Shown one piece after another: positions 31,084 through 39,806 of a stretch of DNA of 60,154 nucleotides. Location of the stretch: positions 1 to 60,154 of the forward strand of contig JAJEBR010000086.1 in NCBI GenBank assembly GCA_022822445.1, in the 5' to 3' direction. This stretch comes from Gemmatimonadota bacterium (GTDB taxonomy: Bacteria > Gemmatimonadota > Gemmatimonadetes > Longimicrobiales > Gaopeijiaceae). Each line of letters begins with the position of its first letter. Positions within the stretch are counted from its first letter, which is position 1. The translations under genes and the position numbers were made by a program. Below the pieces are notes generated by a model that saw nothing but the letters and a program-made list of their open reading frames with translations, ran no database searches and was not told the DNA's origin.

Positions 31084-34000
31084 CTACTCCCCCGAATCCG
31101 CCGGCTCGACGACCATCGTCCGAGTCAATGTACGCTCTCCGATCTCGACGGTCACGGTGTAGCTGCCGGGCTCGACCGGTCCGGCCGGGCCACCCCCACC
31201 GCCGAAACCGCCACCGCGGCCACGCCCGAAGATGGCGCGCATCCCCATCCCGGGACGGACGAGATCCGCCAGCTCCTGCAGCTGACTCATGTTCGCACCG
31301 CCGAAGCCGCCCCCGCCCCCCCGGCCGCCGCCACCTCCCGCGCGCGGCGGGGACTCGCCCGGCCGCTCCCGGAACGCCTCGGGGTCGGCCCCACCCCCGC
31401 CACCACCCCGGAACCCCCCGCCCCCGCCGCCAAACCCGAACAGCCGCTGCGGATTGCTCTCGCCCGTGAAGACTCCGATCAGGTTGCGGAGCGGCTCCTC
31501 CTCCCACCCCGCCTCAATCAGCGAATCGGCCACCTCCATCGCCCGCTCCGCGACCAGCATGCTGTCGCGCCGCTCGGACGGCGACAGGGGTTGCGGCTCT
31601 GGCGGCTCGGTCGCCCGCCGCAGGTTCCAGGTCACGGTGTGGAGCCCCGCCCCCGCGGGCCCGTTGAGCGTCTGCACGACCTCTCCGTCGGCGTCCGTGA
31701 TCGTGATCTCGACCCGGGGAGCGTTCCTACCGCCCGGCCCGCCACCGGGACCCCCCGCCCCACCCGGCCCACGCCCGGCCGCCGCGATCGGCACCTCCCG
31801 GCCGCCGGCACCGGCCTGCCCCCGCGCCGCCTGGGCCCGCCCCGCCTGCGCGGCACCCCCACCGGCACCCGCCTCTTCATCCCCCGCCTCCGCCTCTGCA
31901 GCCGCAACCAGCTCCTCCGCCACATCCTCACCGATGTAGTAGCTGATCCGGCCGCCCACCCCCGGCGTCGGCCGCGAGAACCACGCCTGCCCGTACGACT
32001 CCCCGCCCCGCGCCGCCTCGGCGAAGCTGTACGCCGGCGCGGGCTCGAAGGCCCCCGCCCCATCCGCCATCACCTGCATGGTCAGGTCCTGCAGCGGCGC
32101 GATGTCCACGATCCAGATCGAGCGCCCGTGCGTGCCCGCGATCAGCTCGCGGTCACGGGGATGGATGCGCAGGTCGTGCACCGGCGTCGTCGGCATGCTC
32201 TCCATGAAGCGCCGCCACGACGCGCCCCGGTCCAGCGACGCGTACACGCCCAGGTCCGTCCCCACGAAGAGGAGGTTCTCGTTGCGCGGATCCTCGCGCA
32301 CCACGTGCACGAAGTCGGGCGCGCCGGTCGGCAGCCCCGCCGCGATCGAGCGGAAGGTGGCGCCGCCGTCGTCGGAGACCTGCACGTACGGCGTGAAGTC
32401 GTTGGTTCGGTGCCCGTCGAAGGACACGTAGACGCGGTCCGGGTCGTGCCGGGAGGGCTCGACGCGGCTCACGTACGTGCCCTCGGGGACGCCGGAGATG
32501 TTGCCCGTCAGCTCGACCCACTCGCCGCCGTCGTCCGGCGAGGTCCACACGCGCCCGTCGTCGGTCCCCGCGTAGAGGCGCCCCTGCACGAGCGGCGATT
32601 CGGCCAGCACCGTGATCGTGGCGTGCGTCTCCGCGCCGGTCACGTCCCGGGTGATTCCGCCCGTCGTGCGCGTGCTCACGTCGATCTTTTCGGGGTCCGC
32701 GTACGACAGATCCGGCGAGATGATCTCGAGGTCATCTCCCAGGTTCGTGCTCTTCAGCACCCGGTTGCCGGCCGCGTAGAAGTGGGTGCGGTCGTGCACC
32801 GACTGGAAGAAGGGCGTGTTCCAGTTCCACCGCATGATGCTGTTCGCGGAGTCCGCCGAAGCCTGCTCCCGGAACGCCACCACCCGCGGATCGTCCTCCG
32901 CGACCCCGGCGTCGAGCAGCAGCGCGATCGAGTCCTGCAGCGGCCGCCATCCATCCTCCCAGTTGGGCCGCCCGAGCCCGTTGCTCTGCCGCGTCGCCAG
33001 GTTGAGCCGCCGCATGTTCCCGCCCTGCGACTCGGCCCATACCAGGTTGTGGTCCTCGGGATCCTGCGCGGTCACGAAGCCGTCGCCCCCGCTGATCGTC
33101 GCCCAGTGATACTTCGAGATCTGCCCGGACGCGAGCCGGCTCGGCCCGCACCAGGTCCCGTTGTCCTGCAGCCCGCCGCAGACGCGGTACGGCTTGTCCA
33201 TGTTGTAGGAGACGTCGTAGAACTGCCCCAGCGCCATCGTGTTCAGGTAGCGCCAGTTGCCGCCCTTGTCGTACGTGATCGCCACACCGCCGTCGTTGCC
33301 GACCACGATCCGCTCGGGGTCCACGGGGTCGATCCACATGGCGTGATGGTCGACGTGGATCCCGTTGGTGGTGTTGCCGGCCGTGCGTCCCCCGTCATTC
33401 GAGTACAACACCGGCGTGGACGAGAAGTAGACCCGGTCCGGATCGAGCGGATCGACGCGCACCTGCGAGTAGTAGAAGGGACGGGTGTTGGCGTCGTTCA
33501 CCTTCTCCCAGCTGTCGCCGCCGTCCGCGCTGCGGTAGAGCCCGTTGCCGCCCGAGCCGTCCTCCTCCTCCTCGGCCTCGACCATCGCATACATGACGTC
33601 CGGGTTGCTCTGGCTGATGGAGAGCCCGATCCGCCCCTTCGTCTCGGTCGGGAAGCCGTTGCCGCTGACCTCCGTCCAGCTGTCGCCGCCGTCGGTCGAC
33701 TTCCAGAGCGCGCTGCCGGGGCCGCCGCTGTTCAGGAACCAGGGTCCGCGCACACGCTCCCAGCTGGCCGCGAAGACGACATCGGGTTCGCCCGGACGCA
33801 GCGCCACGTCGACGAAACCGGCCTTGTCGCTGATGAACTTGACCAGCTCCCAGCTGTCGCCGCCGTCGGTGGTGCGGTAGAGCCCGCGCTCCGGGTTGGA
33901 GCCCCAGATGTGCCCCAGCGCCGCCACATACACGATGTCCGGGTCGAGCGGGTTCACCACGATGCGCCCGATGACCTGGGTCTCGCGGAGCCCCTTGAAC

Positions 34001-34443
34001 TCCCAATTCTCGCCGCCGTCGGTCGACTTGAAGATGCCGCCGCCCGGAGAGATCGAATTGCGCGAGTCCTCCTCGCCGGTGCCCGCCCAGATCTGGTTCG
34101 GGTCGCTCGGCGCGATCGCCAGGTCGCCCATCGCCACCACGCGGGGATCGTTGAAGATGGACTTGAAGGTGATCCCGTTGTTGGTGGTCTTCCAGATCCC
34201 GCCCGCGGCCGCGGCCGCGTAGAAGGTCTTGGACGGGTGGGGAAGCCCTTCGACGTCGGTTATGCGGCCGCCCATGTTGACCGGGCCGATCGAGCGCCAG
34301 CGGAAGGTCTCCCAGACGTCGTCGGAAACCTGCTCGGTGAGCTGGGCCGAGGCGGCGGGGGTGCCGGCGAAGCCAACGCAGAGCCAGACGAGAGCCCCGG
34401 CGAAGAGGGACGGGAAGCGGATGCGAGGCGACAGGTGTTTCAT
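31084..34443 (-). CDS. Secreted sortilin/VPS10-type beta-propeller protein with Gly-rich tail
   Basis: About 1119 residues with a signal peptide ending near TPAASAQ. Residues ~40-750 are repeated Asp-box/BNR blades of the type IFKSTDGGENWEF, LYRTTDGGDSWEL and LWKSTDGGDSWTE, as in VPS10/sortilin and xyloglucanase-like propellers. A FlgD/Ig-like segment (ITITDADGEVVQTL..GLHTVTWNLR) follows. The last 200 residues hold long Gly-rich low-complexity runs (GFGGGGGGFRGGGGGG). Proteins of this type are abundant in Gemmatimonadota and Acidobacteria; their function is unproven, with polysaccharide or peptide binding suggested. ATG 34443 has GGAG 7 nt upstream. A 44-bp element is ~165 bp upstream. Confidence 0.85.
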   Translation of the reverse strand: MKHLSPRIRFPSLFAGALVWLCVGFAGTPAASAQLTEQVSDDVWETFRWRSIGPVNMGGRITDVEGLPHPSKTFYAAAAAGGIWKTTNNGITFKSIFNDPRVVAMGDLAIAPSDPNQIWAGTGEEDSRNSISPGGGIFKSTDGGENWEFKGLRETQVIGRIVVNPLDPDIVYVAALGHIWGSNPERGLYRTTDGGDSWELVKFISDKAGFVDVALRPGEPDVVFAASWERVRGPWFLNSGGPGSALWKSTDGGDSWTEVSGNGFPTETKGRIGLSISQSNPDVMYAMVEAEEEEDGSGGNGLYRSADGGDSWEKVNDANTRPFYYSQVRVDPLDPDRVYFSSTPVLYSNDGGRTAGNTTNGIHVDHHAMWIDPVDPERIVVGNDGGVAITYDKGGNWRYLNTMALGQFYDVSYNMDKPYRVCGGLQDNGTWCGPSRLASGQISKYHWATISGGDGFVTAQDPEDHNLVWAESQGGNMRRLNLATRQSNGLGRPNWEDGWRPLQDSIALLLDAGVAEDDPRVVAFREQASADSANSIMRWNWNTPFFQSVHDRTHFYAAGNRVLKSTNLGDDLEIISPDLSYADPEKIDVSTRTTGGITRDVTGAETHATITVLAESPLVQGRLYAGTDDGRVWTSPDDGGEWVELTGNISGVPEGTYVSRVEPSRHDPDRVYVSFDGHRTNDFTPYVQVSDDGGATFRSIAAGLPTGAPDFVHVVREDPRNENLLFVGTDLGVYASLDRGASWRRFMESMPTTPVHDLRIHPRDRELIAGTHGRSIWIVDIAPLQDLTMQVMADGAGAFEPAPAYSFAEAARGGESYGQAWFSRPTPGVGGRISYYIGEDVAEELVAAAEAEAGDEEAGAGGGAAQAGRAQAARGQAGAGGREVPIAAAGRGPGGAGGPGGGPGGRNAPRVEITITDADGEVVQTLNGPAGAGLHTVTWNLRRATEPPEPQPLSPSERRDSMLVAERAMEVADSLIEAGWEEEPLRNLIGVFTGESNPQRLFGFGGGGGGFRGGGGGGADPEAFRERPGESPPRAGGGGGRGGGGGFGGANMSQLQELADLVRPGMGMRAIFGRGRGGGFGGGGGPAGPVEPGSYTVTVEIGERTLTRTMVVEPADSGE

Positions 34444-34605
34444 CGGATGCTCCAGAGACGTACGGATGCCGTTCACGCGCGTGTGCCGTTCACGCAGGCG
34501 TGACTTGTACCCGTGTAGACACCCGGGGACGGGGAGACGTTGGGGCGGCCTGGCCGCGGGTGGTTCGGCCGAAGAGTACCAATGTCGGAGCCGCGCGGAG
34601 GCGAC

Positions 34606-34648
34606 ATGTCAAGAAAACATGACAAACTGTAAAGCGCACATTACGATA
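34606..34648 (-). promoter_or_regulatory. 44-bp TGTAAAG element, copy E
   Basis: Minus strand: ATCGTAATGTGCGC, TTTACA, GTTTGTCATGTTTTCTT, GACATG. It is in the 226-bp gap between the end of speB and the sortilin-like gene, oriented toward the latter. The rest of the gap holds a small direct repeat TGCCGTTCACGC near 34467-34495. Confidence 0.55.
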
Positions 34649-34669
34649 TGGCCGGGGAGCTCCGTGCCG

Positions 34670-35845
34670 TCAGCCGCTCCAGTATCCGATCAGCTTGTAG
34701 ACCAGCCTGGCTGCGGTGAAGTCGGGCGCCGCGAGCCCCGGGACCGGCGCGAGTTCGACCACGTCGGCCCCCACGACCCGCCGTTCGGCGAATACCCGCC
34801 GCAACAGCGCCAGCGCCTGGTGCCAGGTGCCGCCGCCGGGCTCGGGCGTACCGGTCGCGGGCATGACGGAGGGATCGAAGAAGTCGACGTCGAAGGTGAT
34901 GTAGACCGGGTCGCCGAGCTCGGACATGGCGCGGTCCAGCCAGGGCTCGCCCGGGGCGGCCGAGGCGGCGCGTCCCCGTATGCCCTCCGTTCGCCCGGGG
35001 GTGCCGGCGGCGCGTCCGGGCAAGTCCTCCACCCGCCCCGCCGGGACGCCGTGCCCCGGCACTCCGACGCCGCCCGCCAGCTCCTCGCCGTTGATCACGG
35101 TGACGTTGCCGCGCGCGGACGCCGCCTCCCACTCCTCGCCGCTGATCCCGCGGGCGCCAACGGTGACGAGATCGACCCGGTCGATGACGCGCCCCATCGC
35201 GCAGGCGTGGGAGAACGGGCTGCCGTCGAGGCTCCGGCGCAGGTCGAGGTGGGCGTCGAACTGGAGGACGGTGAGCCGTTCCGGGGAGCGGTTGGCGTGG
35301 GCGAGGATCGCGGGGGCCGAGACCGAATGCTCGCCCCCGATCATGATCACGCGCCGTCCGGCGGCAGCGTCGAGGACGCGGTTGCAGGCGTCTTGCAGCT
35401 CGGCCATGGCGCGGGCCGCGTCGCCACGCGCGAGCTCCAGCGCGGGGAAGGTGTACACGCCATCGAGCGAAGGGTCGCGGCCCAGTTCGTGATCGTAGAG
35501 CTCGATGTATCGGGACGCGTCGATGATCGCGCGGGGTCCCATCCGGGTGCCTGATCCCCAACTGGTGGTGGCCTCGTAGGGGACCGGCAGGATCCAGGTG
35601 GCCGCACCCTCCGGGGTCGCCCGCTCGCCGTCGAGCCCCAGGAAGACGCGCGGGAGCTCCCAGGGCAGCCCGTCCAGCGCCCCGGGCGACCCGCCAGGTC
35701 CGGCGGCGCCGGGCGATCCCCCAGGTCCGGTGCCGCGGGACCCCCCAGGTCCGGCACCGGGCGACCCGCCGGCTCCGGCGGGAAGGAGGTGGATGGTGCG
35801 TTCGGCTCCGCGGGCGGCGGTGGTGGGGTCCCGGCGGTTGGGCAT
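34670..35845 (-). CDS. speB: Agmatinase/arginase-family ureohydrolase with low-complexity inserts
   Basis: A binuclear-manganese ureohydrolase with all metal motifs: MIGGEHS, LQFDAHLDLR, SPFSHACAMG, ITFDVDFFDPSVMP and the agmatinase-type GTPEPGG. It would convert agmatine to putrescine and urea. From ATG 35845 it has 391 residues, longer than the usual ~300. Two inserts explain this: a Gly/Pro-rich N-terminal repeat (GGSPGA units, 35686-35781) and a ~45-residue Pro/Gly/Arg-rich segment between INGEELA and WLDRAMSELG. The true start may lie inside the first repeat. The gene follows fur by 10 bp. Confidence 0.85.
   Translation of the reverse strand: MPNRRDPTTAARGAERTIHLLPAGAGGSPGAGPGGSRGTGPGGSPGAAGPGGSPGALDGLPWELPRVFLGLDGERATPEGAATWILPVPYEATTSWGSGTRMGPRAIIDASRYIELYDHELGRDPSLDGVYTFPALELARGDAARAMAELQDACNRVLDAAAGRRVIMIGGEHSVSAPAILAHANRSPERLTVLQFDAHLDLRRSLDGSPFSHACAMGRVIDRVDLVTVGARGISGEEWEAASARGNVTVINGEELAGGVGVPGHGVPAGRVEDLPGRAAGTPGRTEGIRGRAASAAPGEPWLDRAMSELGDPVYITFDVDFFDPSVMPATGTPEPGGGTWHQALALLRRVFAERRVVGADVVELAPVPGLAAPDFTAARLVYKLIGYWSG
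35686..35781. repeat. ~24-bp tandem repeat in the 5' end of speB
   Basis: Four imperfect units share CCAGGTCCGG and CCGGGCGA(C/T)CC elements, encoding GGSPGAGP-like peptides. In-frame length change is possible. This region is not part of the conserved ureohydrolase fold. Confidence 0.6.
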
Positions 35846-35855
35846 GGGGGCGCGG

Positions 35856-36413
35856 TCAGGTGTTGTCGGCGGATCCGCCGGCTTCGCTGGATGCGCCGGC
35901 CTCGCCGGACCCGGCCACCTCGATGGGGCAGGTGATGCCGCGGTAGGGCACCTCCGCACCCGATTCCTGGCTGGCGCGGCTCAGGCCGAAGATCACCAGC
36001 TTGTGGTGCGTGGGGCGGAAGCCGTGCCGGGAGGCGGTCTCCTCGACGATGCGCTGCAGCTCCTCGCTGCGGAACTCAATCACCTCGCCGCTCTCGATGC
36101 ACACGAGGTGATGGTGGACGGGATCTCGCGAAAGGCGGTGCTCGTAGCGCTTGAAGCCCTCCCCGAAGTCGTGCTCCTCGACCAGCCCGCTGCGCACCAG
36201 CAGGTCCAGCGTGCGGTAGATGGTCGCCTTGCCGAGGCGCAAGTCGTTCTCGCGCAGCACCCGGTCCAGGTCCTCGACCGACTGATGTCGGGGGGACGAA
36301 AAGACGGCCCTCGCCACGGCCCGGCGCTGATGTGTCACCGGTAGCCCGTGCTCGCGCAGGTAACGCCCGAAGATCGCCAGGTAGGGCTCGACGTTCGCGG
36401 GTCCCAATCTCAT
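35856..36413 (-). CDS. Fur-family transcriptional regulator
   Basis: A 185-residue metalloregulator. The winged helix is LPVTHQRRAVARAVFSSPRH through LRLGKATIYRTLDLLVRSG. The dimerisation/metal region includes DPVHHHLVCIESGEVIEF. The structural-zinc CxxC pairs of many Fur proteins are absent: the usual C-terminal CxxC position reads GLSRASQ. A ~30-residue Gly/Ser/Ala tail follows. Whether it senses Fe, Mn, Zn or peroxide cannot be told from the sequence. It sits between a hypothetical gene and agmatinase, 10-13 bp apart, so likely one transcript; manganese (agmatinase cofactor) is a speculative signal. Confidence 0.88.
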   Translation of the reverse strand: MRLGPANVEPYLAIFGRYLREHGLPVTHQRRAVARAVFSSPRHQSVEDLDRVLRENDLRLGKATIYRTLDLLVRSGLVEEHDFGEGFKRYEHRLSRDPVHHHLVCIESGEVIEFRSEELQRIVEETASRHGFRPTHHKLVIFGLSRASQESGAEVPYRGITCPIEVAGSGEAGASSEAGGSADNT

Positions 36414-36426
36414 GACGGCGACCCCC

Positions 36427-36897
36427 TCAATTCGGCGCCCGCGGCCCGGCGACGGTCTCTTCGAAGAGTTCCGCCGGATAGTCCGCCATCAGCGACTCGA
36501 AAGCGTCCTCGCAACCGCCCAGCTCAACCAGGCGAGGGCTCCCGAGCGGCTGCGGCCCGCGCCTGACCACCCCCTCCATCACCCGGTTCAGCCGGTCGGC
36601 CGGAGCTACGCCTTCGTCGAGGAACCGCGTGTCCAGGTAGAGACCCCTGCCCGTACGCTCCGCCGCGTAGCGAGCCGTTACCACCCTGCGGCTCGATCCC
36701 TGGTCGAAGCAGCTGGCCGCGACCAGGCCCCACTCCCGACGCCCGCGGACCATCGGCGGAAAGATCCAGAGGCAATCGATTGCGGCAGGGCCGAGGCGTC
36801 CGGCCATCTCGCACACAGCGCGGGGAAGGGCCTCGGGGACCCCCGGGTCGGCTTCGGCCTCGGGGAACGGGTGTGCTCTCGTGGGGGCTCTGTGCAT
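36427..36897 (-). CDS. Hypothetical protein upstream of fur
   Basis: I do not recognise this protein. From ATG 36897 it has 156 residues and is soluble, with AAIDCLWIFPPMVRGRREWG, a hydrophobic core VVTARYAAERTGRGLYLD and a C-terminal FESLMADYPAELFEE. An earlier GTG at 36945 would add 16 residues; neither start has a strong ribosome-binding site. Codon composition is like its neighbours. It ends 13 bp before fur, so it is probably the first gene of the hypothetical-fur-speB run. Confidence 0.6.
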   Translation of the reverse strand: MHRAPTRAHPFPEAEADPGVPEALPRAVCEMAGRLGPAAIDCLWIFPPMVRGRREWGLVAASCFDQGSSRRVVTARYAAERTGRGLYLDTRFLDEGVAPADRLNRVMEGVVRRGPQPLGSPRLVELGGCEDAFESLMADYPAELFEETVAGPRAPN

Positions 36898-36983
36898 ATC
36901 GCGATCAGGACCAGGCTGTGCGAAGCCGGTCCAGTCGGCCCGCACCTGTCTTCAGCCATTGGCCTCAATCTAGCACACTGCAC

Positions 36984-37994
36984 CTAATCCTCGCAGGTCG
37001 GACCCTCCGCGAGCGACAGGCCGCCCAGCCAGCTCTGGAACTCAGGGTTCGACGGCACGCACAGGCCATCGTTCCCCAGCCAGGTGAACGCGTAGAGGAG
37101 TCCCAATCGCGAGAACTCGGTGGGAACGGGTCCGGTCAGGCGGTTGCCCGCAAGCAGCAGCTCCTCGAGTCCCGCGGCTCTGGCCAGCTCCGGGGGCAGG
37201 GGTCCGGTGAACCGGTTGTACTCCAGCCGAACCCACTGAAGGGTGGGGACATTGCCGAGGCTTGCCGGGATCGGACCACTCAGCAGGTTGTCCCGCGCGA
37301 AGAGGTACCGCAGCCGGGGCAGGTCGCCGAATTCGTCGGGAATGGGGCCGGAGAGCCGGTTCTCATCCAGATCGATCACCTCCAGGTTCGGAAGGCGCCC
37401 CAGTTCGCGGGGGATCTCACCGCTGACCCCGGTGTGCCAGAGGCTCAGGAACCTGAGATTGTCCAGATTCCCAAGCTCAGGCGGGATGCGACCACCAAGT
37501 TCGTTCCTGTCGAGCATCAGTTGTTCGAGGCTTTCCAGATTGCCGAGCGCCCCCGGGATCCCGCCGGTGAGACGGTTGTGGTTGAGTAAGAGCTCCTCCA
37601 GTTCGGTCAGCTCCGCCAGCTCGACGGGGATCGGGCCTGAGAGTGAATTGCCCTCCAGGTACAGGCTCCTCAGCGCCTCGAGATCGGCGATCTCCACCGG
37701 GATGCTGCCCTTCAATCCGTTGTGGCTCAACGCGAGAATCGTCACCCTGCCGTCGGCATTGGTGTACACGTGTTCCCACTCGCCCACCGGCGCATCCGAA
37801 AGCCATCCGTCACTGCCGTCCCAGCCGGAACCACCCGCCGCTTCGTAGAGGGCGACCAGAGCCGCACGCTCGACTTCCTCGATGGTTGGAGGTTCCTCCG
37901 GGGTGACCATGTCGTCGCTGCACGAAGTGGCGAGCGGGACGAGGAGCGCGAGTGCCACGATTCGAGCCAACAGGAACGTGCGTGGTGGCTTCAT
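36984..37994 (-). CDS. Plant-type leucine-rich-repeat lipoprotein
   Basis: A 336-residue exported protein with lipobox LVPLATSCSDD. A segment ALVALYEAAGGSGWDGSDGW (with GEWEHVYTNADGRV) matches the LRRNT-like cap seen in plant and bacterial 'SDS22/GIPxxL' repeats. About nine 24-residue repeats of the plant-specific type LxxLxLxxNxLxGxIPxELGNL follow (for example LDRNELGGRIPPELGNL). The C-terminus ends in a Cys pair (GLCVPSN...GPTCED) that may cap the solenoid. ATG 37994 is preceded by GGACAGG. It is unlike the LPPGxF-type repeats of the protein at 5389, so the two were acquired separately. Likely role: extracellular binding. Confidence 0.85.
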   Translation of the reverse strand: MKPPRTFLLARIVALALLVPLATSCSDDMVTPEEPPTIEEVERAALVALYEAAGGSGWDGSDGWLSDAPVGEWEHVYTNADGRVTILALSHNGLKGSIPVEIADLEALRSLYLEGNSLSGPIPVELAELTELEELLLNHNRLTGGIPGALGNLESLEQLMLDRNELGGRIPPELGNLDNLRFLSLWHTGVSGEIPRELGRLPNLEVIDLDENRLSGPIPDEFGDLPRLRYLFARDNLLSGPIPASLGNVPTLQWVRLEYNRFTGPLPPELARAAGLEELLLAGNRLTGPVPTEFSRLGLLYAFTWLGNDGLCVPSNPEFQSWLGGLSLAEGPTCED

Positions 37995-38103
37995 TTCGAC
38001 CTGTCCTTTCAGGGGCGGGTCCTGTGTTGTATGAACACCTCCGGGGACTCGATTGTTCCCATCGGTCCGTGGGCAGGCCCGTTGCAACGACGCGGAGCCG
38101 GCC

Positions 38104-39129
38104 TCACTCGCTCCCCACCACCCCCTCCAACCTCCCGATCACGCGGTCCATCGCGGCCTCCAGCGGTCCCTTCACCACCGCCGCCGCCGCCCGCACATGG
38201 CCGCCGCCTCCCAGCTCGACCGCGATCCCGCGCACGTCCACGGGCGGCAGCGAACGCAGCGAGACCTTGATCCGCCCGTCCGCCGTGGTGCGGAAGAGGA
38301 TCGCGACCTCGACCCCGGCGACGCTCCGCGGCACATCGACGAACCCTTCCAGGTCCTCCACCGTCGCGCCCAGGCGCTCGTACGCCTCCTTCGGCACCGT
38401 GATCCACGCAATGCGGCCGCTCTCGTGCACCGTCAGGGTGGCAAGCGACTCGCGCAGCAGCTCGAAGCGGCGCGGGTGGAAGCGCCCGTACGCGGCCCGG
38501 TAGAGCTCCTCCGGCTCGGCCCCCAGCTCGACCAGCCGCGCGGCGACGCGCAGGCAGGCGGGGTTCGTGTTCGTGAAGCGGAAGCCCCCGGTGTCGGTAA
38601 GCACGGCGATGTACAGCGCCCTGGCGATGGCGGCGTTCCACGGCCCGCCCGCCCGGTCGATCAGCTCGAAGACGAGCGCGCCCGCCGCGCAGGCTCGTGT
38701 ATCGCGCAGGATCAACCCCTCGATGGGCCGCTTCCCGCCCGGGTGGTGGTCGATCACCACCTTGGGCAGGTCGCGGATCAGCGACTTCACGCGCCCGATG
38801 CGCGGGATCTCGGCCGTGTCCACCACCACCGCCAGACCGGCCTCACGGCAGCGCCGCGCCGCCTCGTCACTCTTCGCCGCAAGGACCCAGCCGGGATCCG
38901 GCAGCAGGAAGGCGAACGGCTCCGGAAACGGAGTCGGATTGACGATCCACGCCTCCGCCCCCCGCGCCCGCAACCACGCCGCGAGCGCCACCCCCGACCC
39001 CGCCCCGTCCCCATCCGCGTTGGCGTGCGTGGTGATGACCACCGATCCCGCACCGTCCAGCATCTCCAGAATGCGGTCCAGGATCACGGTGCGCTCGGCG
39101 CCCGCGTCGCTCACGCTCGCCTCGCTCAC
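38104..39129 (-). CDS. nrnA: DHH-family phosphoesterase (NrnA-like nanoRNase/pAp phosphatase)
   Basis: A 341-residue DHH/DHHA1 protein that degrades short oligoribonucleotides and pAp in the family. Motifs: VITTHANADGDGAGSG (motif I, with HxN in place of the usual HxxPDGD spacing), VVDTAE, KVVIDHH with the DHH triad, and the DHHA1 signature ELGGGGHVRAAA at the C-terminus. It is third in a minus-strand run membrane protein - coaE - nrnA. The ATG at 39129 lies in a short Ala/Ser-rich lead-in, so the exact start is not certain. Confidence 0.88.
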   Translation of the reverse strand: MSEASVSDAGAERTVILDRILEMLDGAGSVVITTHANADGDGAGSGVALAAWLRARGAEAWIVNPTPFPEPFAFLLPDPGWVLAAKSDEAARRCREAGLAVVVDTAEIPRIGRVKSLIRDLPKVVIDHHPGGKRPIEGLILRDTRACAAGALVFELIDRAGGPWNAAIARALYIAVLTDTGGFRFTNTNPACLRVAARLVELGAEPEELYRAAYGRFHPRRFELLRESLATLTVHESGRIAWITVPKEAYERLGATVEDLEGFVDVPRSVAGVEVAILFRTTADGRIKVSLRSLPPVDVRGIAVELGGGGHVRAAAAVVKGPLEAAMDRVIGRLEGVVGSE

Positions 39130-39202
39130 GCCCTCTCCTTCCTCGCGCGCCCGCTCCTCGTGCCCACCTCGCTCGCGTCGCCCTCTCTCGCACCCGCCGC
39201 CG

Positions 39203-39805
39203 TCACGCCTCCCACCCCTCCAGCACCCCCAGCACCTCCGCCGCCCGCGCCGCCAGCTCCTCGCGCGCCCCCGCGTTCTCCAGCACCACGTCCGCCCGCC
39301 GGCGCTTCTCGCCCGCCGCCAGCTGGGCCCCCATCACCGCCTCGGCCTCCGCCTCGGTCAGTCCCCGCGTCTCCACGATCCGCCGCCGCCGCACCCCCGC
39401 CGGCGCGTCCACCACCACCACCACGTCCACCTCGCCCTCCATCCCCGTCTCGAATAGCAGCGGAATCTCCCAAACCACCACCTCCGCGCCCGCCTCGCGC
39501 TGCTCCGCGGTCCATTCGTCCCGCAGGCGCCTCACCTCGGGGTGCACGATCGCCTCCAGCGCGCGCAGCGCCTCCTCGTCGCGGAAGACGATCCCCCGCA
39601 CCGCGGCCCGGTCGAGCATGCCGTCCTCCCGGATCACCCCCGGCCCGAACAGCTCCGCGATCCCCGCCAGCGCCTCGGTTCCCGGCGCCACCGCCGCGCG
39701 CGCCAGCTCGTCCGCCGACACCACCGGTACCCCCGCCCCGCGCCACAACTCCGCGACGGCCGACTTCCCCGCCGCCACATTCCCGGTCAGGCCGACGACG
39801 AGCAC
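39203..39805 (-). CDS. coaE: Dephospho-CoA kinase
   Basis: Phosphorylates dephospho-CoA in the last step of coenzyme A synthesis. The 200 residues open with the P-loop VGLTGNVAAGKSAVAE, and contain VVSADELARAAV, HPEVRRL and the lid region EIPLLFETG, all standard in CoaE. The GTG start follows 2 bp after the stop of the upstream membrane-protein gene (TGAGGTG), implying coupling. Coding density of Ala, Val and Glu is very high at the C-terminus. Confidence 0.92.
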   Translation of the reverse strand: MLVVGLTGNVAAGKSAVAELWRGAGVPVVSADELARAAVAPGTEALAGIAELFGPGVIREDGMLDRAAVRGIVFRDEEALRALEAIVHPEVRRLRDEWTAEQREAGAEVVVWEIPLLFETGMEGEVDVVVVVDAPAGVRRRRIVETRGLTEAEAEAVMGAQLAAGEKRRRADVVLENAGAREELAARAAEVLGVLEGWEA

Positions 39806-39806
39806 C

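Noticed and set aside
31289-31939. Pro-rich open frame opposite the sortilin-like gene
   Set aside because: Mirror of the Gly-rich low-complexity coding sequence on the other strand.
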